Shown here: one piece after another, positions 1 through 7,471 of the stretch
Layout: every line of letters begins with the position of its first letter
How positions within the stretch are numbered: position 1 is the stretch's first letter
From: a virus
Length of the DNA: 23,403 bases
Strand: one strand, 5' to 3'
IMG/VR virus record: IMGVR_UViG_3300032046_000225
Coordinates: 1-23,403 of that record
Position numbers and translations under genes: made by a program
Notes under the pieces: generated by a model
Seen by the model: only the letters and a program-made list of their open reading frames with translations
What the model was told of the DNA's origin: nothing
Database searches by the model: none

Positions 1-351
1 AAGGTTCTCTGAATTATCAGGGTCGGGATTAGCATACCAACCTATCTTATCCCCTTTGTGTTCAATTTTATTTCCTATGAGTGAGGTTACGGCGTTAGGA
101 ATATCAAAGAGGGGTTTTATGGTGAGGGAGTTTTCTGGCTTGCCAGACTTGTCCTTCCACTTGGTAAAGGTTATCTGGGGCTTAAAAGCAGTAAATTGAG
201 AAGCATTCTTATCGCCTATAATAACTTCATCATTGGCTTCGCCCAGAGTAACTTTATATGCTTTAGTATTAGCAATAGGAGTGATATTCTTTTCTTGAGC
301 AAAACAAGTTGAGGTGAGGAAAAGGAGAGATAAAAATAAGAGTTTTTTCAT
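1..351 (-). CDS. Secreted protein of unknown function, cut by window edge
   Basis: The reading frame opens at ATG 351-349 and runs without a stop to base 1, giving at least 117 residues; the C-terminus lies outside the window. Residues 1-19 are a classical Sec signal peptide: MKK, a Leu/Phe-rich core, then T-C-F-A with signal peptidase I cleavage expected before Q20. The mature part is polar (lysine, asparagine, aspartate) with no motif I recognise. It follows the 705-residue fibre gene in the same direction but is separated from it by the oppositely oriented HNH gene. The segment around the cleavage site (FAQEK) also occurs in the nozzle-like protein at 11064-12884. It may be a tail-associated or host-surface protein; the function is unknown. 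An overlapping minus-strand frame at 348-980 is a shadow of the HNH gene and is not proposed. Confidence 0.8.
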   Translation of the reverse strand, partial: MKKLLFLSLLFLTSTCFAQEKNITPIANTKAYKVTLGEANDEVIIGDKNASQFTAFKPQITFTKWKDKSGKPENSLTIKPLFDIPNAVTSLIGNKIEHKGDKIGWYANPDPDNSENL

Positions 352-352
352 A

Positions 353-380
353 TTGACAAAGTTCCTAATTGTGGTATACT
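353..380 (+). promoter_or_regulatory. Sigma70-type promoter for the HNH gene
   Basis: A perfect -35 box TTGACA (353-358), a 16-base spacer and a -10 box TATACT (375-380) point rightward, giving a predicted start near G387. The first 11 bases (TTGACAAAGTT) are identical to those of the promoter at 3473, the only other plus-strand promoter seen next to a plus-strand gene. The -35 box sits one base beyond the start codon of the leftward gene at 351. Confidence 0.75.
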
Positions 381-386
381 TATTTT

Positions 387-480
387 GGTTATCGGAAGCG
401 GTATTTTTATATCTAATCGGGCTTTGAGTAAGCGGAGAAACTTCACCGTTTCTGATAACCACGCTGAAAGAAGCCCTTTA
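387..480 (+). ncRNA. Structured leader RNA with pseudoknot upstream of HNH gene
   Basis: The predicted transcript starts at G387. Bases 387-393 (GGTTATC) are complementary to 454-460 (GATAACC), and with two G-U pairs the helix can extend to 15 pairs (387-401 with 446-460). Independently, a nested hairpin can form: GGGCTT 419-424 with AAGCCC 471-476, AGCG 431-434 with CGCT 462-465, and AGAAAC 436-441 with GTTTCT 448-453 around loop 442-447. In the nested form GATAACC stays unpaired and can pair with 387-393 as a pseudoknot; the 15-pair helix would instead disrupt the inner hairpin. The outer stem is followed by TTTAATTTTT, like a weak intrinsic terminator, and then by the HNH ribosome binding site. 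This could be an attenuator, a cis-acting regulatory RNA or a small ribozyme. I do not recognise a known class. Confidence 0.5.
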
Positions 481-497
481 ATTTTTGAGGTGATGGA

Positions 498-995
498 ATG
501 TATAAAAGAGATAAAAAGGGTAGGTTTATAAAGGGAACTCCTCAACCGAAAGGAATTAAAAAGGGTCATATTCCCTGGAATAAAGATAAACATACTGGTC
601 TTATCCCTCGGTCTGCTTTTAAAAAAGGACATAAATCTTGGAACAAAGGAAATCATATGTATTTGGGTGGTAAGAGATTTGAGAAAGGACATATTCCGTG
701 GCTTAAAGGAAAACATCCTGAATATTTGCAAGGAAAAAATCATCCTAATTGGACTGGTGGAAAGATTATTCATGGAGGATATGTTTATCTTCTTAAACCT
801 AATCATCCATTTTGTAATTTTGGTGGTTATGTGCGTCATTCTCGTTTGGTTATGGAAAAAAGTATAGGTCGTTATCTTAAATGTGAAGAAGTGGTGCATC
901 ATCTTAACCGTAAAAAAACAGATGATAGATTGCAAAATCTTAAATTGTTTAAAAATCATTCTGCACATATTAAATTTCATTGGAATAAAATTTAA
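498..995 (+). CDS. HNH homing endonuclease with NUMOD3-like repeats
   Basis: This 165-residue protein is a probable site-specific DNA endonuclease of the free-standing homing type. The N-terminal half carries three copies of a basic KKGHIPWNK-like motif (around residues 21-29, 42-50 and 62-70), as in the NUMOD3 DNA-binding modules of phage HNH and GIY-YIG enzymes. The C-terminal half has the HNH signature: H134-H135, N147 in DRLQNL, and H154/H157. A strong ribosome binding site (GAGGTGAT, 487-494) sits just before ATG 498. It is on the plus strand, opposite to the virion genes, fills the space between two leftward genes and ends only 10 bases from the stop of the fibre gene, as expected of a mobile gene inserted between genes. 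It has its own promoter and structured leader. Target site unknown. Confidence 0.88.
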   Translation: MYKRDKKGRFIKGTPQPKGIKKGHIPWNKDKHTGLIPRSAFKKGHKSWNKGNHMYLGGKRFEKGHIPWLKGKHPEYLQGKNHPNWTGGKIIHGGYVYLLKPNHPFCNFGGYVRHSRLVMEKSIGRYLKCEEVVHHLNRKKTDDRLQNLKLFKNHSAHIKFHWNKI

Positions 996-1005
996 TTAAT
1001 CTTGT

Positions 1006-3123
1006 TTATTGTGTGTAGTTAAATGTTACCCCCATAACTCCCCCTGTCGTCCAGGTAGTTGCCGTGATGTGAAATCCTACCCAGTCATTCGCATCTATCG
1101 AGGGGTTACTCAAAGATGCGTCATCTGCGGCGTTTGTGCCAGATGTAACAGTTATATCCGTAGCTCCGTCTACTCCTGCACAGTTCGCCCCATTCGCATC
1201 ACACTCGTCGAGATGGCAAGTAGCAGACCACGAAGTTCCAGTTGCCGTAACATTAACACTTGTTATGGTAATCGCCACAGGAGTTTTCCATAAAGTTCCA
1301 TAATCAGAGGCAGTAGATATTGTGCCTGATAATTGAAAACTCTTACTCAACGGCACTTGCCCTGCCCCTGTTCCCCAGTCTATATCAGTAAGACCTAAAC
1401 TATCGGCAGGCAAAGTTAATTCACCATTTCCCGTGCCATCTGTAGTCAAAGCTATAGTATCAGTTGTAGCATCGCCTATTGTAAAAGCAATATTTCCACT
1501 CTTTATATCTCCGCCCGATACAGTAATATCCCCAGAAAATGTAGCTAGTCCTGTCGTCCAAGTAACTGTATAATCAGTCGCAAGGTCAAAAGTCCATACC
1601 TGTTGAGCTCCAGCTCCCCAAGTGGGAGCGATAACTTCGGCAGGAGCAAATTTAAGCACTGCCGTATCTATAACTAAGCCTACGCCTTCTAAATCTGTGC
1701 AAGCAGTAACATCAGTTGTAATTATTCCAGCTAATCCATCCAATCGGTCTAATTCTGCCGCTGAAAGTGTAGTCGGTGTAGAAGTAGTTAAACTTGTGGT
1801 AATGGTAGGAGTGGTTAAGTTCCAAGAGGTTACTGCTACGCTATCGTCTATTGTAGGTGAAGCCCAAGTGCCGCCGAGTTCTCCTCCTGGTGTTTCCGTA
1901 GAATTGTAAACAGCATTTGTGCCTTCCGTTAAAGTCGCAACATCTACCGTTCCTGAAAATGTCGTTTTCGCAGTTGTCCAGGTCATTGTTACATCAGTAG
2001 CTAAATCAATAGTCCAAACAATACCTGCCCCTGAACCCCAAGTTAAATTTCCAAGTTCAGTAGCGTCAAAAGTAGGCGTATAAGTAGAACCTGCACCTGA
2101 TGCAGTCCCATCTATTCCTGTTCCATCCGCAACAGTTCCGACATAATTGGCGATTGTAGCTTGTTTAGCATTAAATGTAGTCCAATCTGTAGACCATAAA
2201 TAGCCATTTGTAGTAGTGTCTGCTTTTGGTATGGCTATTGTAATGTCTGCATCTGCTCCTGGTAGAATGTTATCTGTGCCGCCTGTAAGAGGTGCAGTCG
2301 TAACTAAATCCTTGGCTAAAGTCCCCGCCATTTTATCGTTAAATGTATTCCAGTCCGTAGACCATAAGTAACCGTTTGTGGAAGTATCTGCTTTAGTGAT
2401 TGATAAAGTTATATCGGCATCAGCACCTGGGAGTATATCATTCGTCCCACCAGCTAAAGGAGTGGTAGTTACTAAATCTTTAGCAAGCGTTCCAGCCATT
2501 TTGTCATTAAAGGTATTCCAGTCGGTTGACCAGAGATAGCCATTAGTTGAGGTATCGGCTTTTCCAAGTATCGTCTGAATTTCAGCAGAAGTATCTACTG
2601 TGGGGTCGACTTCGGTATGTATAAGTGTTCCCCCTGTGGTAGGAAGTGTCCAAGTAACCGCACCTGCAATATCTGGAATAATTAAAGTCCCTGCCCCCTG
2701 TGGGTCATAAAAACTGATATAAGTCCCGCCATCTGAGGTGCCGTCAAGACAAGCACCACCTGTGCAGTCGCCTACATCAGTAACATCACCGGCACCGGCA
2801 GGGGCATTTTCAGTGCATACTACCTTACCTCCGCTTTCAATACACCATTTGCCAGTTGTAAGAGTGCCGATTTTATCGCAACTATCAACTATATTATTAA
2901 CATCTGTATCGTAGGTGGCTTTGAGCATATCACCAGAACCACCCCCCGAAAAAGTAACTACTAATCCTGTGGCGGTATTAGATAATGAAGTATTGGGAAA
3001 TCTTACTTTGGTAGGAAAAACTGAAGGAGAACCATCTTGTTCAATCCAATTAACAGGCGGAAAAGCACCGTAAGAATTACTTGCAAAACAGAGTATCGCT
3101 AATATAATAAATAATTTACGCAT
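1006..3123 (-). CDS. Large repeat-containing tail fibre or adhesin with signal peptide
   Basis: The protein has 705 residues, is rich in Thr, Gly, Asp and Ala, almost lacks charged stretches and looks beta-structured, as in phage tail fibres. Residues 1-20 form a Sec signal peptide (MRKLF, hydrophobic core, cleavage expected after S-Y-G). A 56-residue unit with the phrase NGYLWSTDWNTFNDK occurs 2.4 times in the first half. A second repeat, with the phrase VWT-DLATD-T-TWTT, occurs twice, about 420 bases apart. Phrases such as GGTWASPTI and AAELDRLDGL are common in metagenomic fibre proteins. A ribosome binding site (AGGAG) lies in the 7-base gap after the 107-residue gene, so both are probably co-transcribed. 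It likely decorates the tail and contacts the host surface; the receptor is unknown. A secreted adhesin is the alternative suggested by the signal peptide. Confidence 0.75.
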   Translation of the reverse strand: MRKLFIILAILCFASNSYGAFPPVNWIEQDGSPSVFPTKVRFPNTSLSNTATGLVVTFSGGGSGDMLKATYDTDVNNIVDSCDKIGTLTTGKWCIESGGKVVCTENAPAGAGDVTDVGDCTGGACLDGTSDGGTYISFYDPQGAGTLIIPDIAGAVTWTLPTTGGTLIHTEVDPTVDTSAEIQTILGKADTSTNGYLWSTDWNTFNDKMAGTLAKDLVTTTPLAGGTNDILPGADADITLSITKADTSTNGYLWSTDWNTFNDKMAGTLAKDLVTTAPLTGGTDNILPGADADITIAIPKADTTTNGYLWSTDWTTFNAKQATIANYVGTVADGTGIDGTASGAGSTYTPTFDATELGNLTWGSGAGIVWTIDLATDVTMTWTTAKTTFSGTVDVATLTEGTNAVYNSTETPGGELGGTWASPTIDDSVAVTSWNLTTPTITTSLTTSTPTTLSAAELDRLDGLAGIITTDVTACTDLEGVGLVIDTAVLKFAPAEVIAPTWGAGAQQVWTFDLATDYTVTWTTGLATFSGDITVSGGDIKSGNIAFTIGDATTDTIALTTDGTGNGELTLPADSLGLTDIDWGTGAGQVPLSKSFQLSGTISTASDYGTLWKTPVAITITSVNVTATGTSWSATCHLDECDANGANCAGVDGATDITVTSGTNAADDASLSNPSIDANDWVGFHITATTWTTGGVMGVTFNYTQ
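2166..2568 (-). repeat. 168-bp tandem repeat inside the fibre gene
   Basis: A direct repeat with period 168 bases (56 codons) is visible from landmark words at 2193, 2361 and 2529 (plus-strand ACCATA, ACCATA, ACCAGA). There are about 2.4 copies. Protein sequence is more conserved than DNA, so the copies are old enough to have drifted at third positions. Confidence 0.8.
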
Positions 3124-3130
3124 AATTCTC

Positions 3131-3454
3131 CTAATAAGTTACATAAAGGAACGCTACGCCATCACCATTAGATGTCGAGTCAATGTAAACTTTATTCAAA
3201 TCGTCTATCTCCAATTCCACATCTTGTAAGGGAACGAGTTGCTTTCCTCTACCGTTGGCTACTGTTGAACCACCGACCCAGATATTCCCAGAGTTAGCCC
3301 CTAAAGCAGTAATGAGGACTTTCTTGCAGGGTGTTGAAGTTGTAGAGAGTTGAACTGCTGTTCCTGCGGTGGTTACGGTTTGTGAACCATCTGAAATTGT
3401 GTTTGGAGGGTAAGAAAAAACTTCAAAAGCGTTTCTGCGTGGTGTTAGCGACAT
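3131..3454 (-). CDS. Small virion-associated protein, hypothetical
   Basis: The protein has 107 residues, no signal peptide and no membrane segment. It is rich in Thr, Ser and Val with alternating hydrophobic residues, and it has the phrases KKVLITALGANSGNIWVGG and VELEIDDLNKVYIDSTSNGD. This pattern (a short all-beta protein, residues 45-105 forming one compact domain) is typical of small ring-, baseplate- or head-surface proteins in phage structural modules. It starts with ATG after AAAGGAG and is followed 7 bases later by the 705-residue fibre gene, so a role in attaching or presenting that fibre is reasonable. A candidate leftward promoter lies at 3673-3646, which would give this gene and the fibre a separate transcript with a leader of about 185 bases. 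Function not established. Confidence 0.65.
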   Translation of the reverse strand: MSLTPRRNAFEVFSYPPNTISDGSQTVTTAGTAVQLSTTSTPCKKVLITALGANSGNIWVGGSTVANGRGKQLVPLQDVELEIDDLNKVYIDSTSNGDGVAFLYVTY

Positions 3455-3472
3455 ATTATCTCCTTTAATTTC

Positions 3473-3501
3473 TTGACAAAGTTATGTTTATAGTGTATAG
3501 T
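3473..3501 (+). promoter_or_regulatory. Sigma70-type promoter for 48-residue peptide gene
   Basis: A -35 box TTGACA (3473-3478), a 17-base spacer and a -10 box TATAGT (3496-3501) predict a start near 3508, at or one base before ATG 3509, so the mRNA would be leaderless. It shares the 11 bases TTGACAAAGTT with the HNH promoter. Confidence 0.65.
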
Positions 3502-3508
3502 TAATTTA

Positions 3509-3655
3509 ATGAAAAAAATATTGATTCCTTTGACTTGGTTATTCATAGCATTATGTTTTATTAAATATGTTCTTCCCTATACAATATTCACGATTTTAGT
3601 AATATCTTTTTATACGGGTTTTAAAACTTTATTCTCACCCAAAAAATTATCTTAA
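3509..3655 (+). CDS. 48-residue membrane peptide (moron candidate)
   Basis: ATG 3509 opens a 48-codon frame ending in TAA 3653-3655. The product is MKK followed by hydrophobic residues nearly throughout: two predicted membrane helices (about residues 4-20 and 23-38) and a basic tail FSPKKLS. It stands alone on the plus strand in the 192-base gap between the leftward 1274-residue and 107-residue genes, and its end overlaps the last 9 bases of the former on the other strand. No Shine-Dalgarno sequence is visible, but the promoter ends 7 bases before the ATG, which fits leaderless translation. A tiny membrane protein with its own promoter is typical of phage morons, for example superinfection-exclusion peptides. 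That role is inferred from context only. It could be a chance frame, but promoter plus fitting start argues against that. Confidence 0.5.
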   Translation: MKKILIPLTWLFIALCFIKYVLPYTIFTILVISFYTGFKTLFSPKKLS

Positions 3656-3673
3656 TGCTTTGGGTCTTGTCAA
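3646..3673 (-). promoter_or_regulatory. Candidate leftward promoter for the 107-residue and fibre genes
   Basis: On the minus strand TTGACA (3673-3668), a 16-base spacer and GATAAT (3651-3646) straddle the stop codon of the 1274-residue gene. It points at the 107-residue gene and its downstream fibre. It converges with the rightward promoter at 3473, so the two transcripts would be antisense to each other for about 140 bases. Confidence 0.4.
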
Positions 3674-6600
3674 ATACTCACGCACATTAGCTGGTAATTC
3701 TCTTTTCTTTGCCCTCTCCATCAATTCATCAACTAAATTACTTCTATCATAATTGGGATATTTCTTCAAAAACTCCTCCAATGCCATACTATCACCCTTG
3801 CTATCCAAAACATAATCAAGCATTTTTCTATGTTCATTACGATAAATTTCCGCTTCTTGTCTTTCCTTAGATAAACTTTGCCACGCCTCTTTTCTTTCTT
3901 TTGTCGGTCCTACTAAAATACGCAATATTTCTTCTTTGGGAGAACTCGTATATTGGAGTTGATTATAAGCATTTCTTATCTTGTAATCATTTTCATCGGT
4001 GTTAATTAAGTCTATTATCTTCTTCATAGCAAAACCACCAGGAACAAGTGTAGGCAAGGATTTCTGGACTAAACGACTACGAATAATATCTTGTAGATTG
4101 GTTATTTCGTGGGTTGCTATTGCTTTCACAAACCTTGGTATTTCCGCACCGATTAAACTTGCCGCAGGACCTCGTGCAAAAGGAACTCCAGAACTATAAA
4201 TACCTAATCCAAAGTTCTGCCCTATATCTATTCCAGATAGTCCAGCCAATGAAGTGTATCTTTCAACATTCTTTATTAACTTCTTGGTATCCTCGGGCAT
4301 TTGCGGAAGTTGTTTATAATCACCATCTATTATCCCGTCAAGAAAAGGAACTGTTCTTGTTCCACCTAAAAGATACGCTATGGTGGCAAACCTCGCTACT
4401 TTCCCCCATTGTCCATTTCTCGCCCAGTTATATAATAAAAATCCCTGCTTAGTTGGGAATTGCGTAAATTGACCCAATATTCTACCTACTGAACCATATT
4501 GTCTGTATAATTTAGGAACATCTATACCCGTTTGAATAAATTGGGTTTTACGGACTATTTTAGTTGCATATCGTTCTGCCTCTATTAAACCCCTACCTTC
4601 GGATAATGCTTTTTGTTTTGCACCTAAATAAGTTACTCCCCTATTTACAAACTCTACTTGTGAAAAGAAATCTAATTGGTCTATGGGTTTTCCTAATGAA
4701 AAATCTCCTGAAAGTCCACTATCTATAAACTCTTGTCTGCCCTCAGAAGACATTAACCGTCTATAACCATACATTACCGATTTAGGTCCGATTTCGGGAA
4801 TAGTGTTAGTTAATACCTGAGTAGCATTTTTAGTTGCAGCGGAAAAGTTTGCATAAAGAGTTCCACGATAGGTAAGACGAACCAAGTCTTTAGGCAACCT
4901 GCCTAACACTTCTTCGCCCTTATATCTTCCTCTGCCTAAAAAGGCTTCCATAAAATCTACTGCTTCGTTTTTGTATTCAAGGTTTAGATATGGGTCTAAT
5001 AAAGTGTTATATTCTTGTAATACTGGTTCACGGAATATCTTTCTTGATACACTCGGAATATAAATATCTAACGCCTTGACTATGTCTTGTTTATATGGTT
5101 TAGCACCTTTTCTGGTTTCAAAAAACCTTGAATATAACTCATCGGGCAAAAATCTACCCAATGGTGATACATCATAACCTTTTTCCAACCCGTCATTTAT
5201 TAGGTGGGTGGCATAATCCCTTATTCCTTCGTATTCTGATTTCCCTGACGCACCCCAGATTTCCTTGTAAGCGTTGCGTATAATAGGTATAAATTTCTGT
5301 TGGTCGGGGGTAAGTTTGGCGATTTCCTCTGGCGATGCCCTACGATAATCAAGTGCCTTAAATATGGTTTCGCTTGCCTTTGAACCCTCTGTAATTCCTA
5401 CCTTATCGGCTAAATCAAGTATCTTGGTGTATTTATTGACAAATGCCCTTTCTTTATCTATGGCATCTGCTGCCCTTGTTATAAGGATACTTTCATCTTT
5501 ACTACCAGATTTATTTATAGCTTCAATTACTTTTTCACTATCATTGATTTCTTTTAATCTCTGTGCAACCATACTCTGTGGTAATTCACCGCCTTGGGTT
5601 TCCGCTATCTTTCTTTGGCGTTCTGCCATTACAGAGTTGATGAGTTTATCATTTCTAAGGACTTCTCCTGCTGGTGCTATACCACGATAAATCTTGGTTG
5701 CAGTTTGGGTTATGGGTTCGGTAAGTTCAGGAGGAACAACTATTGAACCACGCTTGTTGATAATGTTATTAAAGTTGGTCAATTTCTCTTTATCGTTCTC
5801 TAATTTTAACTCCCAATTTCCAACCTGTATTTTAACTGGTTTTGCATAAGTTCCTTGTTCTGGGGCTTGTGTTATTGCATCAGAAAGTTTGTTCTGTAAT
5901 TCAAACTTTTCTTCTGGGAGTAATAATCTTTCTTTTTTAGGTCCAGTTATTACTCCTCCTCTTTGAGTATACGGAACTTCACCAAATTTAATTTTTCCAG
6001 TAGGTTTAACTAAACCTATCTTTTTAGATATAGTGGGTTCTGATATGTTGGTTATTACCTCACCTGTGGGTTCTTTCATTTCTTTCTTAACACCATAAGG
6101 AAGTTCTCTAACTATTTTCCTTTTAGATACTATATATTCAGCAACATCTTTGCTAAAACCACCCTCTTTCTGAAAATAGTTAACTAATTCTGCGTTAGTA
6201 GATACTTCATCATTGTCTAATACGCTTGCAATCCAGTCTTTTGTTCTTGCTACATTTTCACCTATTGTTTCTCCTGGACGCATAATCTTTTGAGTAGCAA
6301 CCTTTATTTCAGCATTAAACTTCCCCTCACCCGTGGGTAATGGTTGTTTGACCTTTTCAACTACCGTAGGTGATTGCTGTGCTACCTTTTGGATAGTTTC
6401 TTCTGGGGTGGGTGTAGTCCTTAATTCTTTTGCCACTCCCTTTCCCAATGGTCTTGCTATTTGTTTTCCGCCAGTTACCGTAAATCCTTCACCAGTCCTT
6501 GTTACGCCTTTTTCAAGTAGGGGTTCATAACCTATTTGTTCGGGTTGTCTAAAACCGAGTTGTTTCTGTATTGATAAAGGAATTTTAGTAACCGATGGCT

Positions 6601-7471
6601 TTGCAGTAAATCCTTCTCCATATAAAGTTTCTGGAACAGGAAGTTGGCGTTGGGTAGATATGGGAATTTTTGCTTGTGCTAAACCCTGTTTAACTTCCCT
6701 TATTCCTTCTTTAAAAGTCGCCTCTTTGTAAAGGGTATCTATGTTTGTTTTGTCTTGAACTGATAAATCTGGTCGTTGATGGGTAAGTGCAGTTAATCCA
6801 CCAAATAAAATTCCAGTAGATAATTTTTCTCCTTTTGGGGCAATTAAAGAGCCGAGACCAAAAGAGGTAGCGATTGCTTTAGGATAAGAATGGATTAGTC
6901 CAGTCGGACCAAATATAGACCCCATAGCCGCTTCCTCTGGTAATCCTTGGGTTATGGGTTGTTTTTCAACTACATTTCTTAATGCTCTTGCACCAGTAAA
7001 AGTAGTAACACCGCCAGCCGAAGCACCAATATATTTAGCAAGAGTGGGTAATTTAGAAGCAAGTGCTTTTGTTACTCCACCACCGACTATTTTTCCACCT
7101 ACTCCACCACCCATAAAATAAGGCAATAGACCCACTAATGACCCCGCACCCCTTGATATCTTAGTAGGTAATCCTTGTGGGGTAGAAAGTTGGTCTATTT
7201 GTTCCCAGGGTATATTTTCGTTTCCTTTTAATTTTAATTGTTCAGGAATACCCAAACCTTGAGTAAGGGGAACACCAAACCTTCTTACTCCTGCCATAAA
7301 TTGAGCAATAGAACTTTTAGACAAATCTTCTTGGGGTTGAACGGTTTTAGTGGTTTCGGGTGGTATGGTTTCAATGTTGGAAAAAATAGAAATACCAACA
7401 GGTTCTTTCTGTTGAAAAATAGAAACCCCTTGTTGGTTTTCTTCTTTTATCTTTTGAAATATTGAAGCCAT
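3647..7471 (-). CDS. Very large internal virion / ejection protein
   Basis: At 1274 residues this is the longest protein here. The N-terminus repeats a short SIFQ/SIFS word three times in the first 32 residues. Residues about 95-230 are rich in glycine and hydrophobic residues with several potential membrane-inserting stretches. Residues 250-650 are Lys/Glu/Thr/Pro-rich and low in complexity. From about 690 on the protein is helical and better ordered, with phrases such as KALDIYIPSVSRKIFREP (about 800) and NFSAATKNATQVLTNT (about 872) that recall the large polyvalent or internal proteins of podoviruses. Its start overlaps the stop of the preceding gene (TAATG), giving tight coupling with the two other internal proteins. 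I infer that it is packed in the capsid and ejected into the host to span the envelope. No transglycosylase or protease motif was recognised. A tape-measure role is less likely. Confidence 0.65.
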   Translation of the reverse strand: MASIFQKIKEENQQGVSIFQQKEPVGISIFSNIETIPPETTKTVQPQEDLSKSSIAQFMAGVRRFGVPLTQGLGIPEQLKLKGNENIPWEQIDQLSTPQGLPTKISRGAGSLVGLLPYFMGGGVGGKIVGGGVTKALASKLPTLAKYIGASAGGVTTFTGARALRNVVEKQPITQGLPEEAAMGSIFGPTGLIHSYPKAIATSFGLGSLIAPKGEKLSTGILFGGLTALTHQRPDLSVQDKTNIDTLYKEATFKEGIREVKQGLAQAKIPISTQRQLPVPETLYGEGFTAKPSVTKIPLSIQKQLGFRQPEQIGYEPLLEKGVTRTGEGFTVTGGKQIARPLGKGVAKELRTTPTPEETIQKVAQQSPTVVEKVKQPLPTGEGKFNAEIKVATQKIMRPGETIGENVARTKDWIASVLDNDEVSTNAELVNYFQKEGGFSKDVAEYIVSKRKIVRELPYGVKKEMKEPTGEVITNISEPTISKKIGLVKPTGKIKFGEVPYTQRGGVITGPKKERLLLPEEKFELQNKLSDAITQAPEQGTYAKPVKIQVGNWELKLENDKEKLTNFNNIINKRGSIVVPPELTEPITQTATKIYRGIAPAGEVLRNDKLINSVMAERQRKIAETQGGELPQSMVAQRLKEINDSEKVIEAINKSGSKDESILITRAADAIDKERAFVNKYTKILDLADKVGITEGSKASETIFKALDYRRASPEEIAKLTPDQQKFIPIIRNAYKEIWGASGKSEYEGIRDYATHLINDGLEKGYDVSPLGRFLPDELYSRFFETRKGAKPYKQDIVKALDIYIPSVSRKIFREPVLQEYNTLLDPYLNLEYKNEAVDFMEAFLGRGRYKGEEVLGRLPKDLVRLTYRGTLYANFSAATKNATQVLTNTIPEIGPKSVMYGYRRLMSSEGRQEFIDSGLSGDFSLGKPIDQLDFFSQVEFVNRGVTYLGAKQKALSEGRGLIEAERYATKIVRKTQFIQTGIDVPKLYRQYGSVGRILGQFTQFPTKQGFLLYNWARNGQWGKVARFATIAYLLGGTRTVPFLDGIIDGDYKQLPQMPEDTKKLIKNVERYTSLAGLSGIDIGQNFGLGIYSSGVPFARGPAASLIGAEIPRFVKAIATHEITNLQDIIRSRLVQKSLPTLVPGGFAMKKIIDLINTDENDYKIRNAYNQLQYTSSPKEEILRILVGPTKERKEAWQSLSKERQEAEIYRNEHRKMLDYVLDSKGDSMALEEFLKKYPNYDRSNLVDELMERAKKRELPANVREYLTRPKALR

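Noticed and set aside
452-469. Hammerhead-like core words CTGATAA and GAAA in the HNH leader
   Set aside because: The conserved G of CTGANGA is A here, and no stem II hairpin separates the two words.
348-980. Long minus-strand frame opposite the HNH gene
   Set aside because: It is the shadow of a lysine-rich, AAA-rich coding strand; the HNH frame has motifs, a ribosome binding site and a promoter.
387-995. Group I intron carrying the HNH gene
   Set aside because: No interrupted gene lies around it, and the helix order does not give the P3-P7 core arrangement.
4114-4452. Plus-strand frames within the 1274-residue gene (also 3999, 5364, 6333, 7238)
   Set aside because: No ribosome binding sites, promoters or family patterns; the opposite strand is one continuous coding frame.
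3647-7471. Tape-measure protein
   Set aside because: No tail-tube, chaperone or baseplate genes are near; the neighbours are internal-protein-like and the nozzle and adaptor genes indicate a short tail.
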